From Heracleum sosnowskyi (Eukaryota > Streptophyta > Magnoliopsida > Apiales > Apiaceae): a stretch of 64,000 bases of DNA. The notes beneath the pieces are model-generated. The model ran no database searches. It saw only the letters and a list, made by a program, of their open reading frames with translations, and was not told the origin of the DNA. Positions 36,017-47,615 of this stretch are shown here, piece by piece; positions within the stretch are counted from its first letter, which is position 1; every line of letters starts with the position of its first letter. The stretch is taken from positions 4,588,001 to 4,652,000 of the forward strand of contig JAUIZM010000015.1 of assembly GCA_030848705.1 (NCBI GenBank). The letters run 5' to 3'. The translations under genes were made by a program, and so were the position numbers.

Positions 36017-39000
36017 TGTAATAACCCGAAATTTCGATAGAATTAAAACCTTTCTTATTTATGAATAAGTGCAGCAATGAGCGGTGATTCCAAGAAACAA
36101 TGGTTGTAATGCATGAGTATTGCTTCGGACAATGATCTTGACTCATTGTATATTGCCAAGATAGAGTAATCCAATGTTTGAGGAGATAGATAGGAATAAT
36201 CTATCGTCCAGAGGATGAGCTAATGAACCCTGAAAGGAGAAACGAGAAGTGCATAGTGTTTCTCATACGTGCATAGTGTTTTCCATACGTGCATAGTGTT
36301 TCCCGTGCGTGCATAGTAATTTGGTGGATGAATAGTGATCTTGTAAGTTGGAAAACTTTTCATGCCACCCTATGTACGGAACGTGGTATGGATATTTCGA
36401 AGTCATATCTGTGATCTACGGAGGAAATAAGTGTATGCAAAGACGATCGGAATTCAGAAATTCCAAAATTTATTTCGGTGTAATATTTGACCGGACAGTG
36501 GATTATATATTATTATAATCCAAGAATTGAGATATTAATTTGGAGGATTTAATATTTTGGGAATTGATTATATTTGATTTAAGAATGAAGGACGGAAACC
36601 ACTGAGACAGTGAAACGAGCATTCCAGAAAACACCGAAAACTTTATAAAGGGATTAATCGATAAAGCGAACGAATCTTGGATTATGAATTAAGTTCATAT
36701 CTAGATTAAATATCATATATGATCATCAAAAGGATTATAATAAATATTGAGGAAGGGACGTAGCAATGTAAGCGAGAGACGGTTAACAAACGGGCGATAA
36801 CTTCGCGTTTAACCGCCAGAAAAGCTAGTGGGAAGTGACGTCACCTAGCCAAAGACTAGTGGATCATGACATCACCACTTTATTAAAGTAAAAAGCACCT
36901 AAATGCACTTTGACAAGAGCTTGGATGATAAAGCAAGTAAAGTGAGGAACCTAGTTGCATTTTTTAGGATAATGTAATCTAGAATCAACCAATGAGGAGA
37001 GGACACCTCATTTACAAGAAGATGAGGTTGAATAAGAGATTAATACATGTATTATTGAAGAGAAAAAGCAAGAAAAGTATCACCACCACCATTACAACCT
37101 TACCCACGGTTTTTAGAAGAAAAAGAAAGACAATGAATAGTGTTTTTTTCATATCTCCAAATCTAGCCACTCACAATTCACAAGAAAATTCTCAGGACTT
37201 CTATATTTCATAACTAAGATCTCCTAGAAGTTTGAGAGCAAACAAACATCTCTAGCATAGCTATTTGATTCCTCAAAGTTTAGTAGTGAATAGTAACTTT
37301 CAAGAACAAACTTGGTTTTCTTGATTTTGTTGATGATTCAAGCTTGGTGAAGGTGTTACAAGGATCATCCAAGGCTTACTAAGTGATTTCATACTTCAAG
37401 GAAGGTATAAAGTCCAAGAACCCTAGATCTTACCTTGAGTATTATATGTTTTAATGGATGATTTAGTGTTAGTATGATTATATGATGTTTAGATCCATGA
37501 TTCTAGTTGTTTATGATTATGTTTGGATTATGATCCATGAGATTGTTGAGATATGATGTTGTTAGACTAGTCATGATGAGATCATGTGTTAGAATGGTTG
37601 GTGTGTAGTGCTTGATTGATTCGCGGTGATGCGAAAACTTTGGAAAACGCGTAAACATAGCCGTTATAATGCCCGATTTTACAATACCATGAAATATGTG
37701 CCATTTTCGTGATAACACCCCTACTGTCCAGAAACCATTCCTGCCATGAATGAATAGTACATGTTTTAAGGATCGTTTTGACGCGAGAATCGTAGCATTC
37801 GGACTTACGGTTTAGGAGAAATCGTAAAATTCGTAAAAACGGTTCTTAAGCGTAATCATGAATTCGTAACTTCAATTGAACCCCTTTAAAATGAGATATT
37901 CGGTTACGAGTCTTGGTAATTAAATACTGGAGGTCACAATGAAGATATGAGAGAAGACCTCGTGTCGAAAAGATTAATTTTGGATTTTATAAAAATGTTT
38001 GAATCAAGGTTAAGTGCAAAGGAACCCCTTAGAGAAGCACTCGATTATAACTTTGTAACCACTTAGTGAAACGGACGAACGAGATCCGATTTCTAAAACG
38101 AATCTTCGACCTAAGTAATTGTTGATTGACATGGACTTAGTATGAGCCTAAAGCGAGTTAGTAATGCCTTGGGTGTGATTCGCATACGTGTTTATGCTTT
38201 AGATATTAAGTGGATTATCTAGGGGATTAATCGTACGTTTTCTTTTGACTTTGTCTAGATTGTTCAACATTGTCACGAGCCCCTACCACTTCTCGAGCAT
38301 CAGGCAAGATTTCTAAATCTATACTTGAAGTATTGATTATAATACTGCTTTTGCCATGCTTAGATTTGCATAGTTTTGCGATATATACTTGTTGTAAAAG
38401 TTTAACTTTCGGATTGTATATGATCCTTTGAGATATAGTATATACAAACCGGTATACCTTGTGGCTCTATAGATAAGGGCATATTTATTGTTTCGACTCT
38501 AGACCGGGAGTCGGTAGTTTCTGTTATATAGATAGTCGTGGAAACCCGGAGGGATTCTAGCGACAGATTACTATGTACTTTGAGGAATGTTATTATTGAA
38601 TAATATTATATTTCCAGAAAGTAGTTACTACTTGGAAATGAATTGGGAATTGGCTTATAAGCTAGATATGGGGATATCAGTTATGAGCTGGACTTTATTA
38701 TTACCCATAATAAAGGGTGTATATGTCGTATCTTTTGTAAAAGACCGGGAGTCGGTATTTCATATACTTTGGAGATATATTTTCATAATATATCGAATAA
38801 ATATTATTGAGTACAATGAATATTATTTTGAATATTCATTAAGAGTTTATTTATTTAAATGAATATTATTTCGAATATTCATTTAAGAATTATTTATTTA
38901 GTGAATATTACTTTTGAATATTCACTTAAATACTATTTATTTAAATGAATATTATTTTGAATATTCATTTAAAGATTATTTATTTTAATGAATATTATTT

Positions 39001-40953
39001 TCGAATATTCATTTGAGAATTACTTATTTAGTGAATATTCCTTTTGAATATTTACTTAAATACTCTTTATTTAAATGAACATTATTTTGAATATTCATTT
39101 AAAGATTATTTATATTAATGAATATTATTTTCAAATATTCATTTGAGGATTATTTATTAAGTGAATATTACTTTTTGAATATTCATTTAATTACTATTTA
39201 TTAATGAATATTATTTTCAAATATTCATTTAAAGGTTATTTATTTAGTAAATACTTATTTATTTAATAAATATTCTTCGAATATTTATTAAATACTTTTA
39301 ATTAGTTTTAAAAATAGTTTATCTTATTTAAAATTTATCTTTGACCTTCAATAATTCTGAAGGAGATTTCTGAAGCTTTATTAAAGCTATATTACCAAGG
39401 AGAGGTTCCCCAAATCCTATTTCTTCATTTAAATCTATCTTTTAAGAAGATTTAAATGTTCGCTCAAACTTTCAAAGCATAGGGAACCTTACTTGGAAGC
39501 TGTTATTTGTAATTGACTCCCCGGTCATAACTTTTTAAAAAGAAACTCATCTCTCGTTCGCAGTGCAATGACTGCAAGTCAAAATGATTTTATTACTTCT
39601 TCAACTGTTCGAGAAGTAATCTGGGTATCAAGTTTGAAATCCATTAACAAGCATTGCTTGGGAAATATTGGTGAACTCCCCTTTCCAAACTGATACGGCT
39701 TCTTTGTGAAGTCCTATTAACAAGTGTTAAACTTGGAGAAAGGAGGACAAGCTTTACGTTTCAGAGTCATGGATACTGTTCGAACTAGGAGTATTGTGTA
39801 AGAGGCTGTGGGACAGTCCATCCTTTATACAGGGTCCGAGTGGCGCCGGTCCCGTCTATGCCCAACCGTTGGCCGGGAGATCTGGAGTATGGGGGGTACC
39901 CATGCTTTCTTCCTTCTACATGTAGAGAAATAAATTCTGAGATGCACAACCTGTGACTGATCATCATAAGGGTGTGGCTTCTGCGCGACGTACTCCGGTA
40001 TTAGTTCAATCATCCAATTTGGATATTTTCTGCAACATGGATCAAGAAATATAATGATCATGTTGGCAGGGTTTTGAAAAGTGTTCAAGAACTGAGGTTA
40101 CAATGAATTCCCTTGTAACGACATCTTTTATATGACTCTGTGGATACCTTACATAACAGGGGTTATGATAAGGGGGTTGTTTATATTAAATCATCTTATA
40201 ACTTCATCTTTAAGTTTTAGGTTGATACTCTGCTTATACTTATATAGCAGATATTTCTTTTCTACAAAAAGGTTATATTTGTTTACTCTGAAACCTCATC
40301 CTCTTATAATGTACTAGAACTCGGTTCAGAAGTACAATAAAAGTTTGCAGAGATATTTTGAAACAATATTGGAGTACTACAATAGTACTATTTTTGGAAT
40401 ATATTCCGATGAGGAAATACTTTTGGTAAAGAGATATTTTGACATATATTGTCTTATACCCGCTTTATTCTGGGTTAAGTCATAGGCAGAGTTATGCCAT
40501 GCTTTCATTACCTTGCTGAGCTATTTGCTCACTCTTGCTATTGTTTTATATATATTATAGAGCAGCGGAGCAGGATGTCAAGGGCACCAGTGATCCCGGA
40601 GATAGTGAGAATCAGTTGGATCAGGATGCAGCTTGTTGGATTCATATCATGAGTAGATAGGAATGGTATGAGTAGAGTGTAGACATCAGCAGTCTGAGTG
40701 GTAAATGTACCATTACTTAGAAATTGTATCAACAACAGATTCAAAAGACATTTGGGTATTGTAATAAAAGATATTATTCCGCAGTTGTTTTATGGTGTCG
40801 TTTCTGAGACTCTAACCTGTGTGTGTGTGTGAGATATATATTGTGGGGTCATAAACTGTTGAATTATGTACATTATGAGTACTACAGGTAAGGCAAGGAT
40901 TAAATGGATCGTGACTACTCTAAATCCCAGACCCCGGATTTGGGGCTGTTACA
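36017..40953 (+). repeat. Chromovirus element 2, 3' LTR (4937 bp)
   Basis: Copy of 26117-31055 at offset 9900, dropping to 9898 after the (GT)n run, which is one GT unit shorter. Followed by ACCAG. Confidence 0.96.
38765..39300. repeat. Array of AT-rich hairpins (element 2, 3' LTR)
   Basis: Same 11-unit array as at 28865-29400, with no difference noticed. Confidence 0.92.
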
Positions 40954-40958
40954 ACCAG
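40954..40958. repeat. Target site duplication ACCAG (right)
   Basis: Matches 26112-26116. Confidence 0.95.
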
Positions 40959-41402
40959 TGCCTTGAATTACAAAGGTACAACCTACTGTTTATACACCTA
41001 CTCTAGCATCTACAGCTCCCAAGGGAAGCTTAAGTAAAACAGTGTTTGTAAATAGTAGTATAGTATGAAATTCATACTGGTAATGTAAATAGATTAATAG
41101 CACAAGAAGTACTTGAAAAGTCTAGTCTAGCTCCAGGAGCAACTAGGTGCTTCAAATTTTAAGGGATACAAAGACGATGAAATAAAAGTTTAGAGGGGGG
41201 GATCCAGCACCACTTTGTGGGATTGGTGAAAGTGAAACCATTACTCAAGTACACCTAGATAAAACTTGCTGCTGTTAACATAATAGTTCACCAAGTCTGG
41301 AATGGTGAAGTGACAAATGAGAAGATGGTCTATTTTATGGATGATACAACATACAAGAGTCCGAATTGCATGTCCCAATTAATAAACATCCTAAATTTCT
41401 AA
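40959..41402 (+). pseudogene. Decayed coding stretch, unknown family (right half)
   Basis: Resumes the sequence broken by chromovirus element 2. Readable pieces in shifting frames include TAPKGSLSKTVFVNSS (about 41010), RLIAQEVLEKSSLAPGA (about 41090-41140) and HQVWNGEVTNEKMVYFMDDT (about 41288-41350), ending at a stop near 41400. The amino-acid composition looks like a real protein with several frameshifts. I cannot name the family; a transposon or a host gene is equally possible. Confidence 0.45.
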
Positions 41403-41839
41403 AACCGAGGACAAAAAAAATCAGGTCAATCACGGAAACACACAGATATACATGCATGTGTAATTCAACTAGCTTTTTATAGAGATGGATTTATAATTTA
41501 ACCTGGTTGTGAATGAATCACCACAAAGATTCTCTTGCTTTAGTAAACATGACTTTGCAGATAAACATTACTCCCTCCGTCTCTAAAAACGTTTCCTGTT
41601 TTCCTAATCGGGACATTCAAAATACATTTCCCATTTCTATTTTAGTACATACTTTATACATACTTTATTCTTATTTTACATTACTACGTTTATATTTTAT
41701 TACCCCACTAACTCTCTCCCCAACCCACTATCTCTCTCCCCAACCCACTATCTATCTCTCTCCCCAAAACATTATCCCAAAACACACGACTCTTCTCAAA
41801 CCCTATTTTCTCTCTCGCCCAAATATCTCCAGCGCAAAT

Positions 41840-42238
41840 ATGAGTTTACATTTTGGTTTCTCGAATTCAGTTGATGGTGATTCAGATCCGGGACCTTATG
41901 AGTGTTCCGATCCCAATTGTGACAACGGCGTCGATTGTGAAGGCTTGCACAACTATAGTGAAGAATACATGCGATTGAGATGGGGAGACGACGATCTATC
42001 TCAATCGGTGAACCAATCGGTTGATAAATCAGTGTCCTCTGTTGATAAATCGGTTGATAAATCGGTTGATAAATCAGTGTCCTCTGTTGATAAATCGAAG
42101 CATGCAACCATTAAGGATGATGTTGTGGTTGATAACTCGGTGGAGAAATCAGTGTCCTCTGTTGGTCGTGTCGATTGCGATCTGCCCCTTGACGACGAGT
42201 ATGTGTCCGATTCCGAGGATGCATGTTCGTTTTCTTAA
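41840..42238 (+). CDS. Uncharacterised 132-aa ORF inside the mariner-like element
   Basis: I do not recognise this protein. The ATG at 41840 (MSLHFGFSNSVDGDSDPGPY) was chosen over the longer reading from 41513 because the upstream part crosses the transposon end and a CT-rich leader-like stretch. Near residues 22-36 it has Cys/His spaced C-x4-C-x5-C-x3-H, within the broad CCCH zinc-finger spacing. The middle (about 54-90) is an imperfect repeat of VDKS/VDKSVSSV units, and the tail is acidic (DLPLDDEYVSDSEDACSFS). The protein is strongly acidic overall. It runs convergent to the transposase. It could be a captured host sequence, an accessory transposon protein, or a chance ORF helped by repeats. 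Confidence 0.5.
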   Translation: MSLHFGFSNSVDGDSDPGPYECSDPNCDNGVDCEGLHNYSEEYMRLRWGDDDLSQSVNQSVDKSVSSVDKSVDKSVDKSVSSVDKSKHATIKDDVVVDNSVEKSVSSVGRVDCDLPLDDEYVSDSEDACSFS

Positions 42239-42671
42239 TGAATGTCTAGCTAAGTATTCTATCCTTATATATATATAAGTATATCCAGTTCAATTTATGT
42301 ACGTTGTTGTTGTTTGTTGTATCAGATCTGTTTTTAATGAAAGTTGTTCTTCGTAATGTTGTCTCTATTACTTAATTCGCTTAAATCGTGTGCCATGAGT
42401 TGTTTAATTTGTGTGCCTGATTTTGATCAATGATGAATTAACTATGCCTGAGATTCAACCGTAACCTTGTGTGTGCTGAGCAACTTTAAATTGGGGCTTG
42501 TGTGTGCTAAGGTGCTAGGGGATGAATCAATGATGTTTGGGGACACTCTGAGATCAAAACGCATGCATAAGTTACATAATTTACATAATTTAAGGCTAGT
42601 ATGCATATATAGTTGTGCTTACATGTCCCCAAAACAGATCAAAAGTCTTGTCTATGCATACTGATATGACA

Positions 42672-43614
42672 TTACACTTGCTCTGTTGATCCATGTATTA
42701 CATTCCAAGCTTCATGAACAGCCCACATTGGTGCTGATACTTGTACTGGTAGTTTGCCCTCAGCTGCCAACTTCTTCTTGTTTACATGAGGGACCAGATA
42801 ATCATTTGATCCTTTTACTTTGAGTACTTCATTCATAACATACTGATATGATAACCACACATTGGCTAGTGTTCCTGGCTCCAAGTCATAGAATGCCTCA
42901 TTAACTGCATCCATCATACCATCCACATCCTTTGGCATTTTCTTATGCATTAGTGATTGGATACTTCTAAAGAACCCCAAGTCCAAAATATTTAAATCTG
43001 GGCTGTTTGGTGGTTGTTGAACAAGAATAAATGTAAAGTCCCCTTGTTGATGAAGCTGTCCCCATTCTTGGTCTGTTTGTGTGATATGAGTACGTGCATT
43101 ATCCTGTTGTATGAATATTGTTTTAGGACCTTCACTTTGTGGCCATTTCTCTATGATTGCTGGTATGATTTGATTAATAAGCATGCTCCTTGTTTCCTTT
43201 TTGCCAACTGATTCCACCACCTTGGTAATTATAGTCCCCTTTGCTCTGCTTTGATGCATTTTGCTTCTTTGCTGTGCTCCATATGCTGCTGACTGTTCTC
43301 CTTGATATGTTGTAGATCTTTGCAACATCTTGAATTGCACCTTGGTAAGGTTTTCCTGGAGTATTTGTTCCTTGGTTGTTTAGAAGCCACATCAATATTT
43401 GTGTTCTTGTATCAAAGCTGAGCTTTGGCTTTCTTCTGTGATGATGAGTGTCCTCTGTGTGTTGTTGCTGTGTATGCCCTGCTGTGTCTCTGTCTGGTGG
43501 TTCATTTAAATCAAATTGGAAGCCATCAGTTGCTCCATCTGTTGGTGCTGGATCATTGAGATCAAAAGGGAAATATGGTTCTTCATTCATGTCTGAACAG
43601 AGAAGCCTTTGCAA
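42672..43614 (-). pseudogene. Mariner-like transposase, frameshifted and internally deleted
   Basis: The first part (43614 to about 43235) has an acidic leader and the helix-turn-helix region (PKLSFDTRTQILMWLLNN through DVAKIYNISRRTVSSIWSTAKK). A frameshift near 43235 leads into the second ORF (43340-42672), which holds the catalytic half: IFIQQDNARTH (second Asp) and NSPDLNILDLGFF (third Asp), 39 residues apart, the DD39D spacing of plant mariner-like transposases. Between these parts the segment with the first catalytic Asp is missing, so the protein cannot be active. Stop at 42672-42674. Confidence 0.9.
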
Positions 43615-43902
43615 GGATGCCCTTTTTGTGTTCTAAAGTTCTGCTGTGTAAAGTTGCATTTTGTATATTTGTTCAATCCGTGTGTATGAAATAGAGACTT
43701 GTGATTGGTTGTTTTTTTCTTTCACTGTAATCTCATTGGTTAATGTAATAGTTTAGGATTTGTTTAGTGTTAAAACTGGTGGGAAACTTCCCTGATTTTC
43801 CCCCCCAAAACTCCACTAATCATTGGTTTACATTGTTTATAGTATTTCTTAATACCTGTGTTTTTTGCCAAATGGGCAACATAAAAAGAAACAGAGGGAG
43901 TA

Positions 43903-45393
43903 CTTGTTTCACTAAAAATCTGCCTGGAATCAAACTCTAAAGGGCCTACCACAGAATCTGATTCAAACCGTTCACCAAAACACTTCAAATCAAACCTGTA
44001 AACAAAAATTCAAAGAAATCACCAGTCACCTGCCGCAAATTTTGAGATATTACCATTTCGATGAGCAAAAGTTTAACTCTGTTTTCAATCATTACACCAC
44101 ATCTGAAAATTACAACATAAAATTAAATTAAAACTAACACAGCAAAACTATTATAATCACACCACATAAGACTGCCTGAGAAAAACAAACTGCAAGAATT
44201 ATTATGCAAACACTTTGATAAAATACACAAGACAAAAAAGCACAACACAAGTACCATATTCCGAGCAATGCACATTTTAAAGTAGCATGCATATGTTGAG
44301 AAAAACAAATTTCTCATTTGACAAATCAGATACAGAGAATATAGTGCAGTTGAACACATCTAATGACTCTTGTGCCTGTATCATGTGTGTGTATCTCTAA
44401 TTTATACACCACCTACCTGTAGACACTCACTTATGCTCTTCTAAACATATAACACAGTGACACTAATACATTATTATACATCACTTGTCGTTTTCTTTTA
44501 TCCTAAGGGTTTACCCTGATTGTAATCTAATATATTTATATACAAAAATGCATTCAAATGTCAATAACATGAGCTAGAAAAAACCAGTACAATGTTCTGC
44601 AGATTATATAGTTAAGAAAACTATATAATCATACCGAAGCTGTGTCAAACTTTGTACATACATAACACGAAAGTTGACAAGTAATGCCAACATAGATATA
44701 GAGTACAAGAACACCTCTTTCCATCAAAACAAATGCAAATTAACTAGAACAAAGCAAGATAAACTATAGATCTAAAATATTTCCTCTTTAAAAATTAATT
44801 CCAACAGCTATGTTCACATCGGCTACCAAGTTGAAACAAGGGAAACAATCAAGGCTCATTTAACAAAGTACAAAAATAAAAAAACCTCGAATTACCCACA
44901 TCTAAAATATAAAATATTGACCAAGAAAAATCATGTTGCTCTAGAATCTATTGCAAGTCTAAGCATATTTAAGTGCTTATTGTAAAAAAAAGAAAAACAA
45001 CACATGAATTTGTAAAAGTTAAATCATATATTACAACTTGGATGTTACCAGCCTTCAACAAAGTAGTAACCAATATCAGATAGATACAATAGTAGATGTT
45101 ACCAGCTCTAATTAATTATATTAACAAGCCTCCTGACAAATTTAGATGCACATCTAATTCGTAAGAAATTTATTTCTTTCTCATTTCCACAGTTTATCTG
45201 CAAATGATATACAAACATTATGCATAATCTGAACCTAACCGAGAATCCCCCTCAGTTTTCCAGTTAGATTGCCATTGCTCAAGCTCACAATTGGTATTTA
45301 CCTATAGCTTGCCAATGTTTTCCTTAGCTGGTAACAATAAGGACTACTGATAACAGCTGTAGTACATTACAGGAAACTAGGAAAGACCAAGTA
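43903..45393. other. Noncoding, nothing recognised
   Basis: AT-rich sequence with only short, low-quality ORFs. It probably includes 3' flanking DNA of the Toc159-like gene on minus. Confidence 0.5.
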
Positions 45394-47521
45394 TTAGGAA
45401 GTCTTAAATTCTTTTGCGACAACATTGGACTCACTCTGAACATTTGGAACCCTTCTTGAAAGCCATTTGTCAGATGTCGGAGTTAAATTATCTAACCAAA
45501 ATCCGTAAACATACCCCGAACTCTTTTCACCTGCAGATATATAGAACTAAAATATGAAACTGAATCAGATGTTCGGTTCTTCGGTTCAAAAGAAGTATTA
45601 TTAGGTTTTGTTCCAATTTAACTAAGCATCCGATTCGACCGGATCGAAAACCGAATTAATTTGGACCCGATTTGTTATGCAAGAACACAATATAATCAAT
45701 GCAAAAAATTAAAAAAAATCATATGCCGGTACTTTATACTCTTTAATTAGATAGTAATCAAATGTAGGGTGATATAATAACTTGAACCGGAACTTACTTG
45801 AAGGATATTTACATGATGTGTTTCACTAAAAAACTTAGTTTTCAGCTATTGATGTATTGCATAATAGTCTAAGAGCATCCATTCCCTCCCAAATCGCTAT
45901 TGGAAGTTATGTATATCCGCCAGTTAAATTTTAGTCATAGGTTAAGAACTCTCAATCAGAACAAACAAGTTATGGAGTTCATAAAACCTAAACAGTAAAC
46001 AATATTGTAATACAATAGACATAACAAGGATACCATGATCTATTTTCCTTTTCTTATTTTAGTGTGAAGCTAAATTATTGTATGATTGTATCCCATCTGG
46101 AATCTCTGAATTGGACAAAAATATGTATTTCTCGGGTAAACTGCTAACCCATCTTTCCGATGCTATCATAATTAGAAATGTACCCAGATATGCTGAACAA
46201 AGTAAAACAAGATATTATAGATTGAGTAGTTCTCACCTACACCAGGATTAAGTTTCTTGTATATGGAAGTTGCCTCTGGAAGAATACTTGCAAGAGCAAG
46301 ATACTTGCAGCTACTTGTCAGTAAAGAGATGTGGGCACTAGAAATGTTGTTTATTCTAGCTTGTACTGCCACCTTGGAACTGCGACAAATAGAAATTTGA
46401 GCAAGAGTGGTGTTGAACCCCAATGCTAAGTCCCCTCTCCACTCACCATTGTCGTAGCCTTTTCCGGTGAAGGGTTTTGGGTGCAAAAGTGAGTGCAACC
46501 GGCGAATAAGGAACCCAAAGAGCTTACGGGGGGCAGATGGATGTGGTGGTTTTGAGAGAGAATTTGCTTCTGATATTATCTTCATAGAGTAGCACAATAT
46601 CATCAACAGAGATGTCCAACTTTTACCATTAGGTAGAACCTTCTGCCCGTGGCTATTCTTTGGGCATGACAGATGGTTCTCAACCAGACAAACAGGCAAA
46701 TCTAAGACTGGATCCACCATGGGTCGATAACCAGCAGCTTGGCCTATATGCTCCTCCAGGTGAACAGATTGTTGGGCAACAAACACATCATAATCGAAAG
46801 AAGAAGTGGATTGTCCTTCTGGGGGTACAGAAGAAGCATGTGTGAGAGTTAGTATGACACGACGCCATATAGAAGATCCGAGAGATCTGGTAATTGTATC
46901 CAACAAGTATTTATCATCAAAACTTCGGGTCAGGGCATCCACGCGATCCACATATAACACAATATCTACCGGGTATTTCTTCATATGCTTCTTGACAGAA
47001 TCTAGGATGCATCTATTGAAAGACTGCTCCAATACAGAAGATTTGAGGCCAGGTGTATCAAAAACCCGGATCTTAACCCCGTCAATCACTCCTATAATCT
47101 CTTTAACACTAGCTGTAGCAGGCTCAAAAGCATCAACCCGAGCTTTCTCTTCACCAAATATTGAATTAATAGTACAACTCTTTCCAACTCCGGATTTCCC
47201 AAGCACGAGTATGTTTAAGGACAAGTCCAAGTCCAAATCCACTTTCCTCCTGTCTTCTTCGAGCTGCAAAGCGATGTCCCTTGCAGTATCAAGCTCAAAA
47301 GGCAGACCAGTTTGCCTCTTTGCAACCCATATCAGCTCGCGAGAAAAATTACCCACAACAGAAGAAATATCCGAAGACATCCCTAATCTCTGCCCAAGTC
47401 TAAAGAATTTTACAGCAAGTGATTCTAACTTCTCCACCTTCTTCTTTTGCTCAATCCAGTTCACAAAAAATTCCCTTTCACCCCAATTGCTACACAGTTC
47501 CTCTTCCGAATCATGGGAATG
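45394..47521 (-). CDS. Toc159-family chloroplast import GTPase, shortened
   Basis: Toc159-family receptors bind preproteins and GTP at the outer chloroplast envelope. The main exon (open from 47521 to 46172; residues counted from the GTG at 47464) has a short N-terminal helix-rich part, then the GTPase domain: P-loop GKSGVGKS (89-96), DAFEPATASVKE (111-122, switch region), DTPGLKSS (136-143), and SLVEN-like CLVENHLSC (259-267). Residue 340 (KGYDNGE) then jumps straight to WRGDLALG, a block near the C-terminus of the membrane domain, so several hundred residues are absent in frame. A splice donor GTGAGA at 46236 and acceptor CTGCAG at 45531 join in phase to an exon 45530-45394 ending FKTS-stop; without splicing the ORF runs on to 46172. 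No acidic A domain. The start is unclear: the first ATG in frame is at 47380; another ATG at 47604 is out of frame. It may be a pseudogene or a processed variant. Confidence 0.75.
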
Positions 47522-47615
47522 TTATAACTCATATCATTCGATTTTGCTTTTGTTTTACGATCTTTAGCCAACTCCCTCCGGCTACTTTCGGTTTCCGTCT
47601 CCATCGTTTATTTTT

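Larger units (their letters stand above)
26117..40953 (+). mobile_element. Complete giant-LTR chromovirus-like element 2 (14.8 kb)
   Basis: Two LTRs of 4939 and 4937 bp flank a 4961-bp internal region, with tRNA-Met primer site, polypurine tract and ACCAG target duplication. By eye the LTRs differ at about four substitutions (near 26363, 26382, 30641, 30917) and by one GT unit, so insertion is very recent. The internal region is a graveyard of gag-pol with no usable sense ORF, and is shared with element 1 (1677-6625). Broken matches to Ty3/gypsy gag, protease, RT, RNase H and integrase, plus a chromodomain-like tail, point to the chromovirus branch, perhaps Tekay/Del; the clade is not proven. 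Confidence 0.95.
41571..43900 (-). mobile_element. Mariner-like (Stowaway-related) element, 2330 bp
   Basis: Bounded by TA (41569-41570 and 43901-43902). Left end CTCCCTCCGTCTC; right end reversed CTCCCTCTGTTTC: the classic Stowaway/plant mariner terminus. It contains a broken mariner transposase on minus (43614-42672) and a separate ORF on plus (41840-42238). A CT-rich run (41705-41770) lies near the left end. Confidence 0.92.

Noticed and set aside
41513..41839. N-terminal extension of the ORF in the mariner-like element
   Set aside because: It crosses the TA and terminal repeat of the transposon and a CT-rich leader-like stretch; the start at 41840 is more likely.
46806..47567. 253-codon plus-strand ORF over the Toc159-like gene
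   Set aside because: Shadow of the GTPase coding strand, which has clear motifs on minus.
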